Shown: piece after piece, positions 29,668-38,733 of the stretch
Layout: the number at the start of each line of letters is the position of its first letter
Position numbering within the stretch: position 1 is the stretch's first letter
Assembly: GCA_016717285.1 (NCBI GenBank)
Contig: JADKFU010000005.1
Span: 1-64,000 of the forward strand
Direction: 5' to 3'
DNA length: 64,000 bases
Origin: Chitinophagaceae bacterium
GTDB taxonomy: Bacteria > Bacteroidota > Bacteroidia > Chitinophagales > UBA10324
Position numbers and translations under genes: made by a program
Notes under the pieces: generated by a model
What the model was told of the DNA's origin: nothing
Database searches by the model: none
Seen by the model: the letters and a program-made list of their open reading frames with translations, nothing else

Positions 29668-31152
29668 ATGCGCCCGAAAAATAAAAAGGTAATTGTGATA
29701 GGTGCCGGATTCTCGGGACTTTCTGCGGCTGCATTTTTATCCCGGCAGGGTTATACTGTTGAGGTACATGAAAAAAACAACGAAGTAGGTGGTCGTGCGA
29801 AGGTGCTTTCAGAAGATGGATTTGTGTTTGACATGGGACCCAGTTGGTATTGGATGCCAGGTGTCGCTGAACGTTTTTTTAATTCCTTCGGCAAAACGGC
29901 CAGTGACTTTTATGAATTGAAAAAAATAAGTCCTTCCTTCAGAATGTTCTTCGGTAAAGATGATTATTGGGATGTGCCTTCAGAACCGGAGGAAATACAA
30001 GAGTTGTTTGAAAAAACAGAGCCCGGTGCATCCGGAAAATTCAAAGAATTCATGAAGGAAGCAGGAGCCAAGTATGAAACAGCCATGAAGGAAATCATCT
30101 ATCATCCCGGCCTCTCCTGGACGGAATATTTGAACTGGCCGCTGTTCAAAGGAATGTGGCGCTATTCATTGTTCACGTCTTTCCGTTCACACATCAAAAA
30201 ATATTTCCGGCACCCACGACTCCTATCACTCATGGAGTTCCCGGTTTTGTTCTTAGGAGCATCCCCTGACAAAATACCTGCGCTGTATAGCTTATTGAAT
30301 TATTCAGGACTTATGCAGGGAACATGGTATCCAATGGGTGGCATGCACAAATTAGTAGGAGCGATGCGGGAAATTGCAGAAGCAAATGGTGCTTCGATTC
30401 ACCGAGGTTCAGAAGTTGATGCTTTTTCTATGCGTGATCATGCTATAACTCATTGCAGTACCTCTGGCCGTAGCCTCGAATGCGACGCGGTTGTGGCCAG
30501 TGCTGATTATCATCACATCGAACAAAAGCTGCTGGAGAAACCTTTTCGTCGCTATTCTGAAAAGTACTGGGAGAAGAGAACGATGGCCCCATCCTGTCTC
30601 ATCTTTTTCCTCGGTGTTAGTAAGCGCATTAAGAATATTCAACACCACAACCTTTTTTTCGACCACGACATTGATAAGCATATCAATGAAATTTACAATC
30701 GTCCACAGTGGCCGACTGAACCATTGTTTTATGCATCTTGTCCAACCAAAACCGATCCCTCTGTTGCGCCGGATGGATGTGAAAATCTGTTCCTCCTTAT
30801 GCCGGTTGCACCGGGCCTGAATGACGATTCACCAGAAGTGCGTGAGAAATATTTTCAACTGCTCATCAGCAGGATGGAAAAATTAACAGGGGAAGAAATT
30901 CTACCGCATATCATTTATAAGAAATCCTATTCCATAAGCGATTTTATGGCTGACCATCACGCATACAAAGGGAATGCGTATGGACTTGCCAATACACTTT
31001 TGCAAACCGGAATATTGAAGCCTTCCATGAGAAGCAGCAAGGTCAGGAATCTATTTTATGCAGGTCAATTGACGGTGCCAGGTCCGGGCGTTCCTACTTC
31101 TATCATCTCTGGTGAAATAGCAGCTAATGAAGTTAAAAAATTCCTGAACTGA
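29668..31152 (+). CDS. crtI: Phytoene desaturase
   Basis: 494 residues. FAD-binding motif GAGFSGLSAAAFL at residues 12-24 with VEVHEKNNEVGGRAKV. The C-terminal FAD/carotenoid motif (YAGQLTVPGPGVPTSIISGE) is intact. Converts phytoene to lycopene through desaturation. First gene of a tight carotenoid operon: its TGA overlaps the crtB ATG by one base. The clean ATG follows a 270-bp A+T-rich region with no coding content; a promoter for the operon should lie there, but no strong Bacteroidota -33/-7 pair was found. Confidence 0.94.
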   Translation: MRPKNKKVIVIGAGFSGLSAAAFLSRQGYTVEVHEKNNEVGGRAKVLSEDGFVFDMGPSWYWMPGVAERFFNSFGKTASDFYELKKISPSFRMFFGKDDYWDVPSEPEEIQELFEKTEPGASGKFKEFMKEAGAKYETAMKEIIYHPGLSWTEYLNWPLFKGMWRYSLFTSFRSHIKKYFRHPRLLSLMEFPVLFLGASPDKIPALYSLLNYSGLMQGTWYPMGGMHKLVGAMREIAEANGASIHRGSEVDAFSMRDHAITHCSTSGRSLECDAVVASADYHHIEQKLLEKPFRRYSEKYWEKRTMAPSCLIFFLGVSKRIKNIQHHNLFFDHDIDKHINEIYNRPQWPTEPLFYASCPTKTDPSVAPDGCENLFLLMPVAPGLNDDSPEVREKYFQLLISRMEKLTGEEILPHIIYKKSYSISDFMADHHAYKGNAYGLANTLLQTGILKPSMRSSKVRNLFYAGQLTVPGPGVPTSIISGEIAANEVKKFLN

Positions 31153-31988
31153 TGAAAGATCTATTTGACAAGGCCAGTGCAAAATGCAGTAAGATGATTA
31201 CCGGTCTGTATAGCACCAGTTTTTCAATCGGTATTCATTTGCTCGATAAGCGATTTCGCGCACCCATTTATGGCATCTATGGTTTTGTAAGATGTGCAGA
31301 TGAGATTGTGGATTCGTTTCATGGATATGACCGGGACAAACTTCTTCAGCGGTTTCGTTCAGCGACGTATGAAGCCATCGAAGATGGGATTTCACTGAAC
31401 CCGGTGTTGAACAGTTTCCAGGCAGCCGTACATCAATATGATATTGATCGCGACCTGATTGATAAATTCCTGGATAGCATGGCCATGGATCTTACTGAAC
31501 AGGTTTATAACAGGTATAATTATGATGAATATATTCTGGGGTCGGCTGAAGTGGTTGGACTGATGTGTTTGAAAGTGTTTACTGAGAATAATGTCGAAAA
31601 ATATAATCACCTCTATCCGTTTGCGAGAAGACTTGGAGCTGCATTTCAAAAGGTAAATTTTCTGCGCGATCTGAAGAGCGACTATGAAATCAGGGGCAGA
31701 ACGTATTTCCCTAACGTGAATGTTCAAAGGTTCAGACAGGAAGACAAGCACGATATTGAAAGTGAAATTGAAGAAGATTTCAGAGTAGCCAGAGAAGGAA
31801 TTATGCAGCTTCCCCATGGTGCAAGACTGGGTGTTCATGTGGCGTATGCTTATTACCTCAAATTGTTTAAGAAAATAACCAGCGCCTCCGCCTCTGATCT
31901 GATGAACGCAAGGCTGAGAATTTCAAATCAGAAAAAAATTTTATTGATGCTGAATTCAATTGTACTTGATAAGCTTAGGATGTTATGA
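31152..31988 (+). CDS. crtB: Phytoene synthase
   Basis: 278 residues. Squalene/phytoene synthase fold with both aspartate-rich motifs: D50-EIVD-54 in VRCADEIVDSFHGYD, and the second in NFLRDLKSDYEIRGRTYFP (near residue 174). Condenses two geranylgeranyl diphosphate molecules. Overlaps crtI by one base and the next gene by four (ATGA), so the operon is translationally coupled. Confidence 0.95.
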   Translation: MKDLFDKASAKCSKMITGLYSTSFSIGIHLLDKRFRAPIYGIYGFVRCADEIVDSFHGYDRDKLLQRFRSATYEAIEDGISLNPVLNSFQAAVHQYDIDRDLIDKFLDSMAMDLTEQVYNRYNYDEYILGSAEVVGLMCLKVFTENNVEKYNHLYPFARRLGAAFQKVNFLRDLKSDYEIRGRTYFPNVNVQRFRQEDKHDIESEIEEDFRVAREGIMQLPHGARLGVHVAYAYYLKLFKKITSASASDLMNARLRISNQKKILLMLNSIVLDKLRML

Positions 31989-32497
31989 AACAAAGACTTT
32001 TCCTGATGATACTTACCACGCTTTTTTCACTGAACGGAAGCGCATATGATGCGGGCAGATTGCGTGAGTTATTTTATAAAGCATCCAGGGATGCTTCAGC
32101 GGCAGAAGTGTTTTACAATGAAATGAAGCAGGTTACAGAAAAAGATGGCGGCATTCTGCTCGGATACAGGGCCATGGCGGAATTTATGAAATGCTATCAT
32201 TCATTTAATCCTGTCAATAAACTGTTGTACTTCGACAAAGGAAAAGATCATCTGAACAGTGCTGTTCAATCAGATTCCATGAATATTGAATTGCGGTATC
32301 TTCGCTTCAGCGTTCAAACCAACGTTCCTGTATTCCTCGGCTATAAGGAAAATATAGCACAGGACAAGCAGTTTATTATGGAGAACCTTGGTTCGATTTC
32401 CAATGATGCCGCACTGCAGAAAATGATTGTTTCTTTTTTGCTGAGCAGTAATTATTGCAGTGAAAAAGAAAAACAACAGTTGAGTGAAAACCTGTAA
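31985..32497 (+). CDS. Hypothetical protein within the carotenoid operon
   Basis: 170 residues with a signal peptide (MKQRLFLMILTTLFSLNGSA). The mature part is helical (LRELFYKASRDASAAEVFYN, AMAEFMKCYHSFNPVNKLLYF, HLNSAVQSDSMNIELRYLRF). It has no recognised domain. Overlap with crtB by 4 bp and placement between crtB and crtZ tie it to pigment synthesis; a periplasmic helper or carotenoid-handling role is possible but unproven. Confidence 0.65.
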   Translation: MKQRLFLMILTTLFSLNGSAYDAGRLRELFYKASRDASAAEVFYNEMKQVTEKDGGILLGYRAMAEFMKCYHSFNPVNKLLYFDKGKDHLNSAVQSDSMNIELRYLRFSVQTNVPVFLGYKENIAQDKQFIMENLGSISNDAALQKMIVSFLLSSNYCSEKEKQQLSENL

Positions 32498-32518
32498 ACA
32501 GATTAATTATCATCCGAT

Positions 32519-32995
32519 ATGAGTGCATTAGCAGCTACCGGTTATTTTCTCCTTTCTTTTGCAGCAATGGAAGCCGTTGCATGGCTTACACATAAGTATA
32601 TTATGCATGGTATATTATGGCATTTTCACAAGGACCACCATCAAAAGGAAAGTGATTCCTTCCTGGAGAAAAATGACCTGTTCTTTGTATTCTTTGCTGT
32701 TCCCGGAATATTGCTTATTTATAATGGTGTGACGCAGGGTGGTGCACCACCTTCCTTATGGATGGGACTGGGAATTACTGCTTACGGACTTGCCTATTTT
32801 TTGGTGCATGATGTATTTATTCACCGGAGAATCACTGTGCATTTCACCGCTGTGAACACTTATTTCGCCGCTATACGTAAAGCGCATAAAGTACATCACA
32901 AGCATCTGAACAAAGAGGATGGTGAATGCTTCGGCATGCTTTGGGCACCTGTTAAATATTTCAGGGAAGCCCTGAAATCAAAAAGGCAGCAATGA
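32519..32995 (+). CDS. crtZ: Beta-carotene hydroxylase
   Basis: 158 residues, membrane di-iron hydroxylase. Histidine clusters H25-KYIM-H30, H37-KDH-H41 and KAHKVHHKH near residues 120-128, plus about four membrane segments. Adds 3-hydroxyl groups to beta-carotene, giving zeaxanthin-type products. 21 bp after the hypothetical gene; overlaps the next by four bases. Confidence 0.9.
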   Translation: MSALAATGYFLLSFAAMEAVAWLTHKYIMHGILWHFHKDHHQKESDSFLEKNDLFFVFFAVPGILLIYNGVTQGGAPPSLWMGLGITAYGLAYFLVHDVFIHRRITVHFTAVNTYFAAIRKAHKVHHKHLNKEDGECFGMLWAPVKYFREALKSKRQQ

Positions 32996-33678
32996 AAGAC
33001 ACTTATCTTCTCATCAACATTGCCACCATTTCCATTCCCCTGCTATTTACTTTTCATCCCAAACTTCAATTTTATAAAGCATGGCCGGCTTTTTTTCCTG
33101 CTATGTTTTTGACAGCCATTTTTTTTATCACGTGGGATATATTCTTCACAAAGTTTGGTGCCTGGGGATTTAATCCTGTTTATACCAGCGGCATCAATTT
33201 AATCGGACTACCGCTGGAAGAATTGCTTTTTTTCATCTGTATTCCCTATGCCAGTGTGTTTACTTACCATTGTTTTAAGATACTTATTCACAAAGATGTT
33301 TTGCTGCCGCTGAAAAATACTATCTCAGCAATACTTATAGTTTCCCTCACGATAGTTGCTCTTTTCAATACAGACAAGATGTATACTTTTTTTACTTTCA
33401 TGCTTCTTGCAGCCACAATATTTTTTTTACGTCGTGCAGATTTTCTCTCGCGGTTTTATTTTTCCTACCTGTTTCTGCTGCTCCCTTTTCTGCTTGTAAA
33501 TGGAATACTCACCGGTTTATGGATCGATGGAGAAGTGGTATGGTACAATGAAATGGAAATACTCGGACCAAGAATAGCCACGATTCCTGTTGAAGATATC
33601 TTTTATGGCATGTTGCTGTTGTTATTGAATATTGCCGGTATGGAGTATCTTTTGAAGCGGCAACAAGAAAAAAAATGA
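32992..33678 (+). CDS. Lycopene cyclase, fused CrtYc/CrtYd (heterodimer-type) protein
   Basis: 228 residues, mostly membrane segments. Two cyclase-like halves are visible: FFTKFGAWGFNPVYTSGINL with GLPLEELLFFICIPYASVFT, and a second WIDGEVVWYNEMEILGPRIA with TIPVEDIFYGMLLLLL. The repeated P-[LV]-E-[ED] motifs are typical of this cyclase class. Converts lycopene to beta-carotene and so precedes CrtZ in the pathway although it follows in the operon. Overlaps both neighbours by four bases. Confidence 0.9.
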   Translation: MKDTYLLINIATISIPLLFTFHPKLQFYKAWPAFFPAMFLTAIFFITWDIFFTKFGAWGFNPVYTSGINLIGLPLEELLFFICIPYASVFTYHCFKILIHKDVLLPLKNTISAILIVSLTIVALFNTDKMYTFFTFMLLAATIFFLRRADFLSRFYFSYLFLLLPFLLVNGILTGLWIDGEVVWYNEMEILGPRIATIPVEDIFYGMLLLLLNIAGMEYLLKRQQEKK

Positions 33679-34847
33679 AGAAGCCCCGCTTGCTTTTTTT
33701 TCCTTTTGATCTGCTTTCTCATTACCTGCGTTGTCTGCAACTGGCGAATGAGCTTAAGGATCGTTGTGAAATTATCTTTCTTCACTCTGCACGGTATAAA
33801 GAATGGCTGAATGATTATCCGGTATTTGAATGCGAGACATTTGAGGCTGACTATGTTATGGCCTGCTCAAAAAAATTTGATTTCTCGTGGTTAAATCATC
33901 AGGATATGGAGCGTGTATTTAAAAGTCAGGTAATTGCAATTGAAAAGTACAATCCTGATTTCGTAGTGGGTGATGCTTCCTTTACACTGAAGATGGCAGC
34001 AGAAAAATGTAAGGTGACTTATATCTCCATTGTTAATGGTTACATGACAAAGTACTATGCGGCTACCAGGAGATTACCGCAATCACATCCTGCACAAAAA
34101 TATTTAGGCCGGCTTCCTGTACACGTAGCTGATTCAGTTACCCGTTTTGCAGAACAGCTGGCATTTAAAAAAGTGCACCGGCCTTTTAAGAAACTTCGGA
34201 AAAATTATGGACTGAAAAAGGAAATGAATTATTTGGATGAACTCGAAGGTGATCAGACTTTGATTTGTGATGTACCGGAATTATTTCCCCAGCAAAAACT
34301 GCCCGGGCAATACCATGTGATTGGGCCACTCTACTATTCATCTGACCATAGTGAAACAGCTGTCGTGGAGAGATTGCAAAAAGATAAACCTGTTATTCTT
34401 GTTGCACTTGGCAGCACAGGCGACTGGGCGCAACTTCGTTTGTTAAATGATGCACGCTTTCATGAATTCAATATCATTACAGCAGGTGATCATGATTCAA
34501 TTCTTCACGGCAGGCACGTCATTGCAAAACCTTTTTTGAACACCACGTTTTTATTACCCATTATAGATTTGATGATATGTCATGGTGGAAATGGAACTCT
34601 TTACCAGGCCTTGTCTCACAACATTCCTGTGCTGGCAATCACGAGTCATTTCGAACAGGAATACAATATGCAAAGACTCGAAGCGCTTAATTTAGGAAAA
34701 GTGATTACGCAAATAACTTCTGCTGTTGAGTTGAGTGCAATCATCAGAGAAGCACTTATAAAAAAGACAAACACCGGTTTTTCAACGTTGATGGACAGAT
34801 ATTCGCCTGACTATCGTAAAGAAATTCTTAAGGAGGTAATTAAATAG
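33675..34847 (+). CDS. Glycosyltransferase, GT1/UGT-like, likely carotenoid glycosyltransferase
   Basis: 390 residues with no membrane segment. An N-terminal acceptor domain (LLFFPFDLLSHYLRCLQLAN) precedes a donor domain with VILVALGSTGDWAQL and the GT1 signature MICHGGNGTLYQALSHNIP near residue 295. The operon overlap (ATGA with the cyclase) and the preceding crtZ suggest it adds a sugar to a hydroxylated carotenoid, like CrtX; the sugar is not known. Last gene of the operon; a 135-bp tandem repeat array follows. Confidence 0.8.
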   Translation: MKKPRLLFFPFDLLSHYLRCLQLANELKDRCEIIFLHSARYKEWLNDYPVFECETFEADYVMACSKKFDFSWLNHQDMERVFKSQVIAIEKYNPDFVVGDASFTLKMAAEKCKVTYISIVNGYMTKYYAATRRLPQSHPAQKYLGRLPVHVADSVTRFAEQLAFKKVHRPFKKLRKNYGLKKEMNYLDELEGDQTLICDVPELFPQQKLPGQYHVIGPLYYSSDHSETAVVERLQKDKPVILVALGSTGDWAQLRLLNDARFHEFNIITAGDHDSILHGRHVIAKPFLNTTFLLPIIDLMICHGGNGTLYQALSHNIPVLAITSHFEQEYNMQRLEALNLGKVITQITSAVELSAIIREALIKKTNTGFSTLMDRYSPDYRKEILKEVIK

Positions 34848-34857
34848 GAGGAAGCAT

Positions 34858-35547
34858 TTTTAAAAATCCTCACGCTTCGGCTCCGCTCAGCGACCGGATT
34901 TTTCAGCTTCGCCAAAGCCCGGATTTTTTGCTCCCTGAGCGCAGCCGAAGGGCGCAAAAAATATCAGAAGAGCTGAAAAAAATAAATGATCATTTTAAAA
35001 ATCCTAACGCTTCGGCTCCGCTCAGCGACCGGATTTTTCAGCTTCGCCAACGCCCGGATTTTTTGCTCCCTGAGCGCAGCCGAAGGGCGCAAAAAATATC
35101 AGAAGAGCTGAAAAAAATAAATGATCATTTTAAAAATCCTAACGCTTCGGCTCCGCGCAGCGACCGGATTTTTCAGCTTCGCCAACGCCCGGATTTTTTG
35201 CTCCCTGAGCGTAGCCGAAGGGCGCAAAAAATATCAGAAGAGCTGAAAAAAAATAAATGATCATTTTAAAAATCCTCACGCGTCGGCTCCGCTAAGCGAC
35301 CGGATATTTCAGTTTCGCCAACGGCCGGAATTTTTGCCCCTGAGCGCAGCCAAGGGCGCAAAAAGAAAAATAGCGGGCTGGGGTTTTCTTCGCCCAACGC
35401 CCGGATTTTTTGCTCCCTGAGCGCAGCCGAAGGGCGCAAAAAATATCAGAAGAGCTGAAAAAAATAAATGATCATTTTAAAAATCCTCACGCTTCGACTC
35501 CGCTCAGCGACCGGATTTTTCGGCTCCGCTCAGCGACCGGATTTTTT
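34858..35547 (+). repeat. Tandem array of a 135-bp intergenic repeat with internal inverted arms
   Basis: Unit starts at 34,862, 34,997 and 35,132 (135 bp apart) and 35,268 (136 bp), after which copies are degraded and re-ordered to 35,547. Each unit has CTTCGGCTCCGCTCAG and, 44 nt later, CTGAGCGCAGCCGAAG, near-perfect reverse complements (for example 34,875-34,890 and 34,935-34,950) followed by an A-rich stretch (AAAAATATCAGAAGAGCTG). The arms can fold into a long stem-loop. Dispersed single copies are at 38,505-38,625 and 41,302-41,446. An open frame through the array (34,928-35,260) simply follows from the period being divisible by three. Confidence 0.85.
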
Positions 35548-35553
35548 TAAATC

Positions 35554-36429
35554 CTACTTCTTCACACCAGTTGAATCCGTCTCCGGTGCTTTATTGATCA
35601 ACTCCATAAACTGATCCAGCTTAGGTGTGATAATAACCTGCGTACGTCTGTTCAGATTTTTTCCTGCATCCGTATCATTGCTTGCGATCGGATTATATTC
35701 TCCGCGACCTGCAGCAGTAAGACGTTTCGGATCTACACCATAGTTATTCTGTAATGCCTGCACTACAGAAGATCCACGGAGCACACTCAGATCCCAGTTA
35801 TTGCGGATATTGGTTTGTGAAATGGGCACATTGTCCGTATTGCCTTCAATCAATACATCATAATCACCATAGTCTTTTATGATTTTTGCAATCTTCGTTA
35901 AGGTGGCCGATGCTTTATCAGCTATTTCAAAGCTCCCTGATTTGTAAAGCATGTTATCGGAAAGAGAGATGTACACCACTCCTTTTAATACCTGCACATC
36001 CACGTCTTGCATTTCTTCCTTGCTTAATGATCTTGTAAGATTATTAGTCAATAACATATTCAGAGAGTCACTCTTATTCTTAGAAGCAACCAATGCCTGG
36101 ATGTACTTATTCGAAGCATTGATCTCATCCACCAGTTTGGAAATATTCACATTGCCCTGGCCGCTCGAAGTAAGGCACTTGTCCAATGCCGATTGTAAAG
36201 CCTGCAGATTACTGCGCTCTGCGGTTAACTGATCCTGCAGTCCGGTAACCCGTGCGTTGGCGGAAGAGAGACTGTTCTGACAATTGATATTGTCCAGTGA
36301 AATCGCGTCATTCTTCGCTTGCAAAGTTTTGTTATCAGATTCCAGCGACTGATACTTTTTGGTGCTTACACAGCCACACAGCAGTACAATCGTAGTGCAA
36401 ATGATCAAAGGAAGTTTAGTTATCATCAT
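35554..36429 (-). CDS. OmpA-family lipoprotein with coiled coil
   Basis: 291 residues. Lipobox-like LLCGC after a short hydrophobic stretch, a long coiled-coil segment (residues ~25-100, KKYQSLESDNKTLQAKNDAI; VTGLQDQLTAERSNLQALQS), and an OmpA-C domain (ISLSDNMLYKSGSFEIADKA; IEGNTDNVPI; LSVLRGSSVVQAL; NLNRRTQVIITP). Anchors the outer membrane to peptidoglycan. Convergent with the carotenoid operon; its 3' end lies seven bases from the repeat array. Confidence 0.85.
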   Translation of the reverse strand: MMITKLPLIICTTIVLLCGCVSTKKYQSLESDNKTLQAKNDAISLDNINCQNSLSSANARVTGLQDQLTAERSNLQALQSALDKCLTSSGQGNVNISKLVDEINASNKYIQALVASKNKSDSLNMLLTNNLTRSLSKEEMQDVDVQVLKGVVYISLSDNMLYKSGSFEIADKASATLTKIAKIIKDYGDYDVLIEGNTDNVPISQTNIRNNWDLSVLRGSSVVQALQNNYGVDPKRLTAAGRGEYNPIASNDTDAGKNLNRRTQVIITPKLDQFMELINKAPETDSTGVKK

Positions 36430-36583
36430 TTATTTTTTTAAGGTTTTAAAAAATGGAAGTTACAAAATTTTTGAGCGCTATTCCGAAACGAGTCCGGGAA
36501 AACTTATGTTATCATCAAAGTTATTCCATTATTTATTTAAAATCTATTGTCCACTTCACACTACCTTTAATGAAATTATTTCT

Positions 36584-38470
36584 ATGCTCAGGTCAATACT
36601 ACTCTTTATCGGTTCCGTAATTTCATTGTTTGCTGCTGCACAGGTTTCGGTGCTTACACAACACAATGATCTTGCACGCACAGGTGCCAATCTCAACGAA
36701 ACACAGCTCACTGTCGCGAATGTGTATCAGAATAATTTCGGAAAACTCTTCACGCGTTTCGTAGATGATCAGATTTATACACAACCATTGGTGGTGAGTA
36801 ATTTAGATCTCCCAGGCATTGGAAAAAAGAATGTGGTATATGTTACTACCGTGAATAACAGCGTCTATGCTTTTGATGCGGATGATGCGTCTTTAGCAAC
36901 ACCTTATTGGCAACAGAATTTCACCTCTGCAGGAACTGCAGTCGTAAAAAACACCGACATGACAGGCGCCTGCGGAGGAAACTACAAGGATTTCTCCGGC
37001 AATATGGGTATTGTGGGAACACCGGTGATTGATACGGTTTCCAAAACGATGTATTTTGTAAGCAGAGATAAAAAGAATAGCGGCGGCTATGAACAATGGC
37101 TGCATGCATTGAATATCACCAATGGCAATGAGCAATCATTCAGTCCTGTACTGATCAAAGCAAAATATCCGGGCACAGGTGATGGCAGTGTGAACGATAC
37201 GATTGCTTTCGATTCACAAAAACAAAATCAAAGGCCAGCGATTACGCTCGTGAATGGAATTGTCTACATCGCATGGGCCTCTCATTGCGATTGGGGTCCT
37301 TATCATGGTTGGGTGATCGGTTATGATGCCGGCACACTACAACAGAAATGTGTCTGGATGGATTCACCTACCGGTTACAACGCGGGCATCTGGATGAGCG
37401 GACAAGGTATCAGTGCCGATGATGACGGCAACCTGTATCTGTCAACCGGTAATGGTTCGGTGGGTGAAAACGGAAATCCTGCAGACATTACAAATCGTGG
37501 TGAGAGTTTTTTGAAATTACATCCGACCGGTAACACACTGGAAGTACTCAGCTTTTTTACACCCATGAATTTTGATGTACTCGAAACGTACGACATTGAT
37601 CTGGGCTCGCAGGGACTTTTGCTGGTGCCCGGCACCAACTGGGCCATCAGTGGTGGCAAGGAAGGTAAGGTGTATATTGTTAACCGCGACACGATGGGCG
37701 GCGTGGATGTTGCTGCCGATCATGTGATCCAGGAATTCTCCATGGGCACCAACAATCAGTTGCATGGTGGCGCGGTGTATTGGCACAGTGAAGCAGATGA
37801 TTACATTTATATCTGGCCTTCCAATCAGCACCTGCGCGCTTATCGTATCAATTACAATACGCAGCAACTCGATCAGCCCGAGGCCATGCAGAGTGCAGTG
37901 AGCGCAAGCAATGGACAACCCGGGGGAATGCTTTCGATCTCCTCCAATGGAAATGCTGCGGGCTCCGGAATTTTATGGGCCACCCTTCCACTGAGTGGTG
38001 ATGCCAATCAGCAAACCCGGCCAGGTATTTTACGTGCTTATGATGCCACTGACCTTTCACATGAATTATGGAATTCACAGCTCAACCTCGCCAATGATTC
38101 TATCGGTGGATTTGCAAAATTTGTTTGTCCGACCATTGCAAATGGTAAAGTGTACGTTCCCACCTTTTCAGGAAAATTTCTGGTATATGGATTATTGAAT
38201 ACAATTGGAATCAATAATGTTATAAATGATAAAATCAGTTGGACTATTTATCCCAATCCTGCTCAAGAACAGGTTACACTCACCGGTGTGATGGAAAATG
38301 AAAAAGAGGTTTTGGTTGAAATTACTGATATCACCGGGCGTTTGTGGATGAATGGCATGGTAACCATTAACAATCATCAGTTACAAGCGTCAATTGATGT
38401 AACTGCATTCCCGGCAGGAATTTATATCATGAAGGTGAATGGAACACAAAAACTATTTGTGAAGCAATGA
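36584..38470 (+). CDS. Secreted PQQ-like beta-propeller protein with T9SS sorting domain
   Basis: 628 residues from the ATG at ~36,584, chosen because it opens with a signal peptide (SILLFIGSVISLFAAAQ). The body is a beta-propeller with repeated strand pairs (VVYVTTVNNSVYAFDADD, KTMYFVSRDK, GNLYLSTGNGSVGENGNP, GKVYIVNRDT, DYIYIWPSNQHLRAYRIN). The last ~80 residues are a T9SS type A sorting domain (SWTIYPNPAQEQVTL; DITGRLWMNG; FPAGIYIMKVNGTQKLFVKQ). Exported across the outer membrane and surface-attached or released. A decayed copy of its tail is at 43,751-43,815. Confidence 0.88.
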   Translation: MLRSILLFIGSVISLFAAAQVSVLTQHNDLARTGANLNETQLTVANVYQNNFGKLFTRFVDDQIYTQPLVVSNLDLPGIGKKNVVYVTTVNNSVYAFDADDASLATPYWQQNFTSAGTAVVKNTDMTGACGGNYKDFSGNMGIVGTPVIDTVSKTMYFVSRDKKNSGGYEQWLHALNITNGNEQSFSPVLIKAKYPGTGDGSVNDTIAFDSQKQNQRPAITLVNGIVYIAWASHCDWGPYHGWVIGYDAGTLQQKCVWMDSPTGYNAGIWMSGQGISADDDGNLYLSTGNGSVGENGNPADITNRGESFLKLHPTGNTLEVLSFFTPMNFDVLETYDIDLGSQGLLLVPGTNWAISGGKEGKVYIVNRDTMGGVDVAADHVIQEFSMGTNNQLHGGAVYWHSEADDYIYIWPSNQHLRAYRINYNTQQLDQPEAMQSAVSASNGQPGGMLSISSNGNAAGSGILWATLPLSGDANQQTRPGILRAYDATDLSHELWNSQLNLANDSIGGFAKFVCPTIANGKVYVPTFSGKFLVYGLLNTIGINNVINDKISWTIYPNPAQEQVTLTGVMENEKEVLVEITDITGRLWMNGMVTINNHQLQASIDVTAFPAGIYIMKVNGTQKLFVKQ

Positions 38471-38504
38471 AAGCCATAGTATGCTACAAATGGACGTGAG
38501 TTTG

Positions 38505-38625
38505 TTTTTTTTGCTCCCTGAGCGCGGCCGAAGGGCGTAAAAAAATAGAGGCTGTATTTTCAAAAATCCTCACGCTTCGACTCCTCATCAACCAAATTTT
38601 TTTGCTCACTGAGTGAGATGTTACC
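38505..38625 (+). repeat. Dispersed copy of the 135-bp repeat
   Basis: TTTGCTCCCTGAGCGCGGCC GAAGGGCG and, further on, AAAAATCCTCACGCTTCGACTC show both halves of the array unit, here in rotated order. It lies between two convergent genes. Confidence 0.65.
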
Positions 38626-38666
38626 TGAAATTACTAATATCAACGCGCGGGTAATTGAACCTTTTA

Positions 38667-38691
38667 AAACAGGAAGAGCTCCTGTTTTTTT
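38667..38691. terminator. Bidirectional intrinsic terminator
   Basis: AAAACAGGA-AGAGC-TCCTGTTTT: a 9-bp stem, 5-nt loop, with an A-run before and T-run after. It sits between the convergent T9SS propeller gene and the C25 peptidase gene, so it can end both. Confidence 0.75.
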
Positions 38692-38733
38692 GCAGTAGCT
38701 CTTCCATATTTGAAAATTAAAATTCTTTACTGA

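Noticed and set aside
34928..35260. 110-codon open frame encoding perfect 45-residue repeats
   Set aside because: It is created by the 135-bp DNA repeat, whose length is divisible by three; dispersed copies are rearranged and frame-free, and residues are unlike secreted or structural repeat proteins here.
34858..35547. CRISPR array
   Set aside because: Units are 135 bp and the whole unit is conserved; no short repeat with unique spacers and no cas genes in the window.
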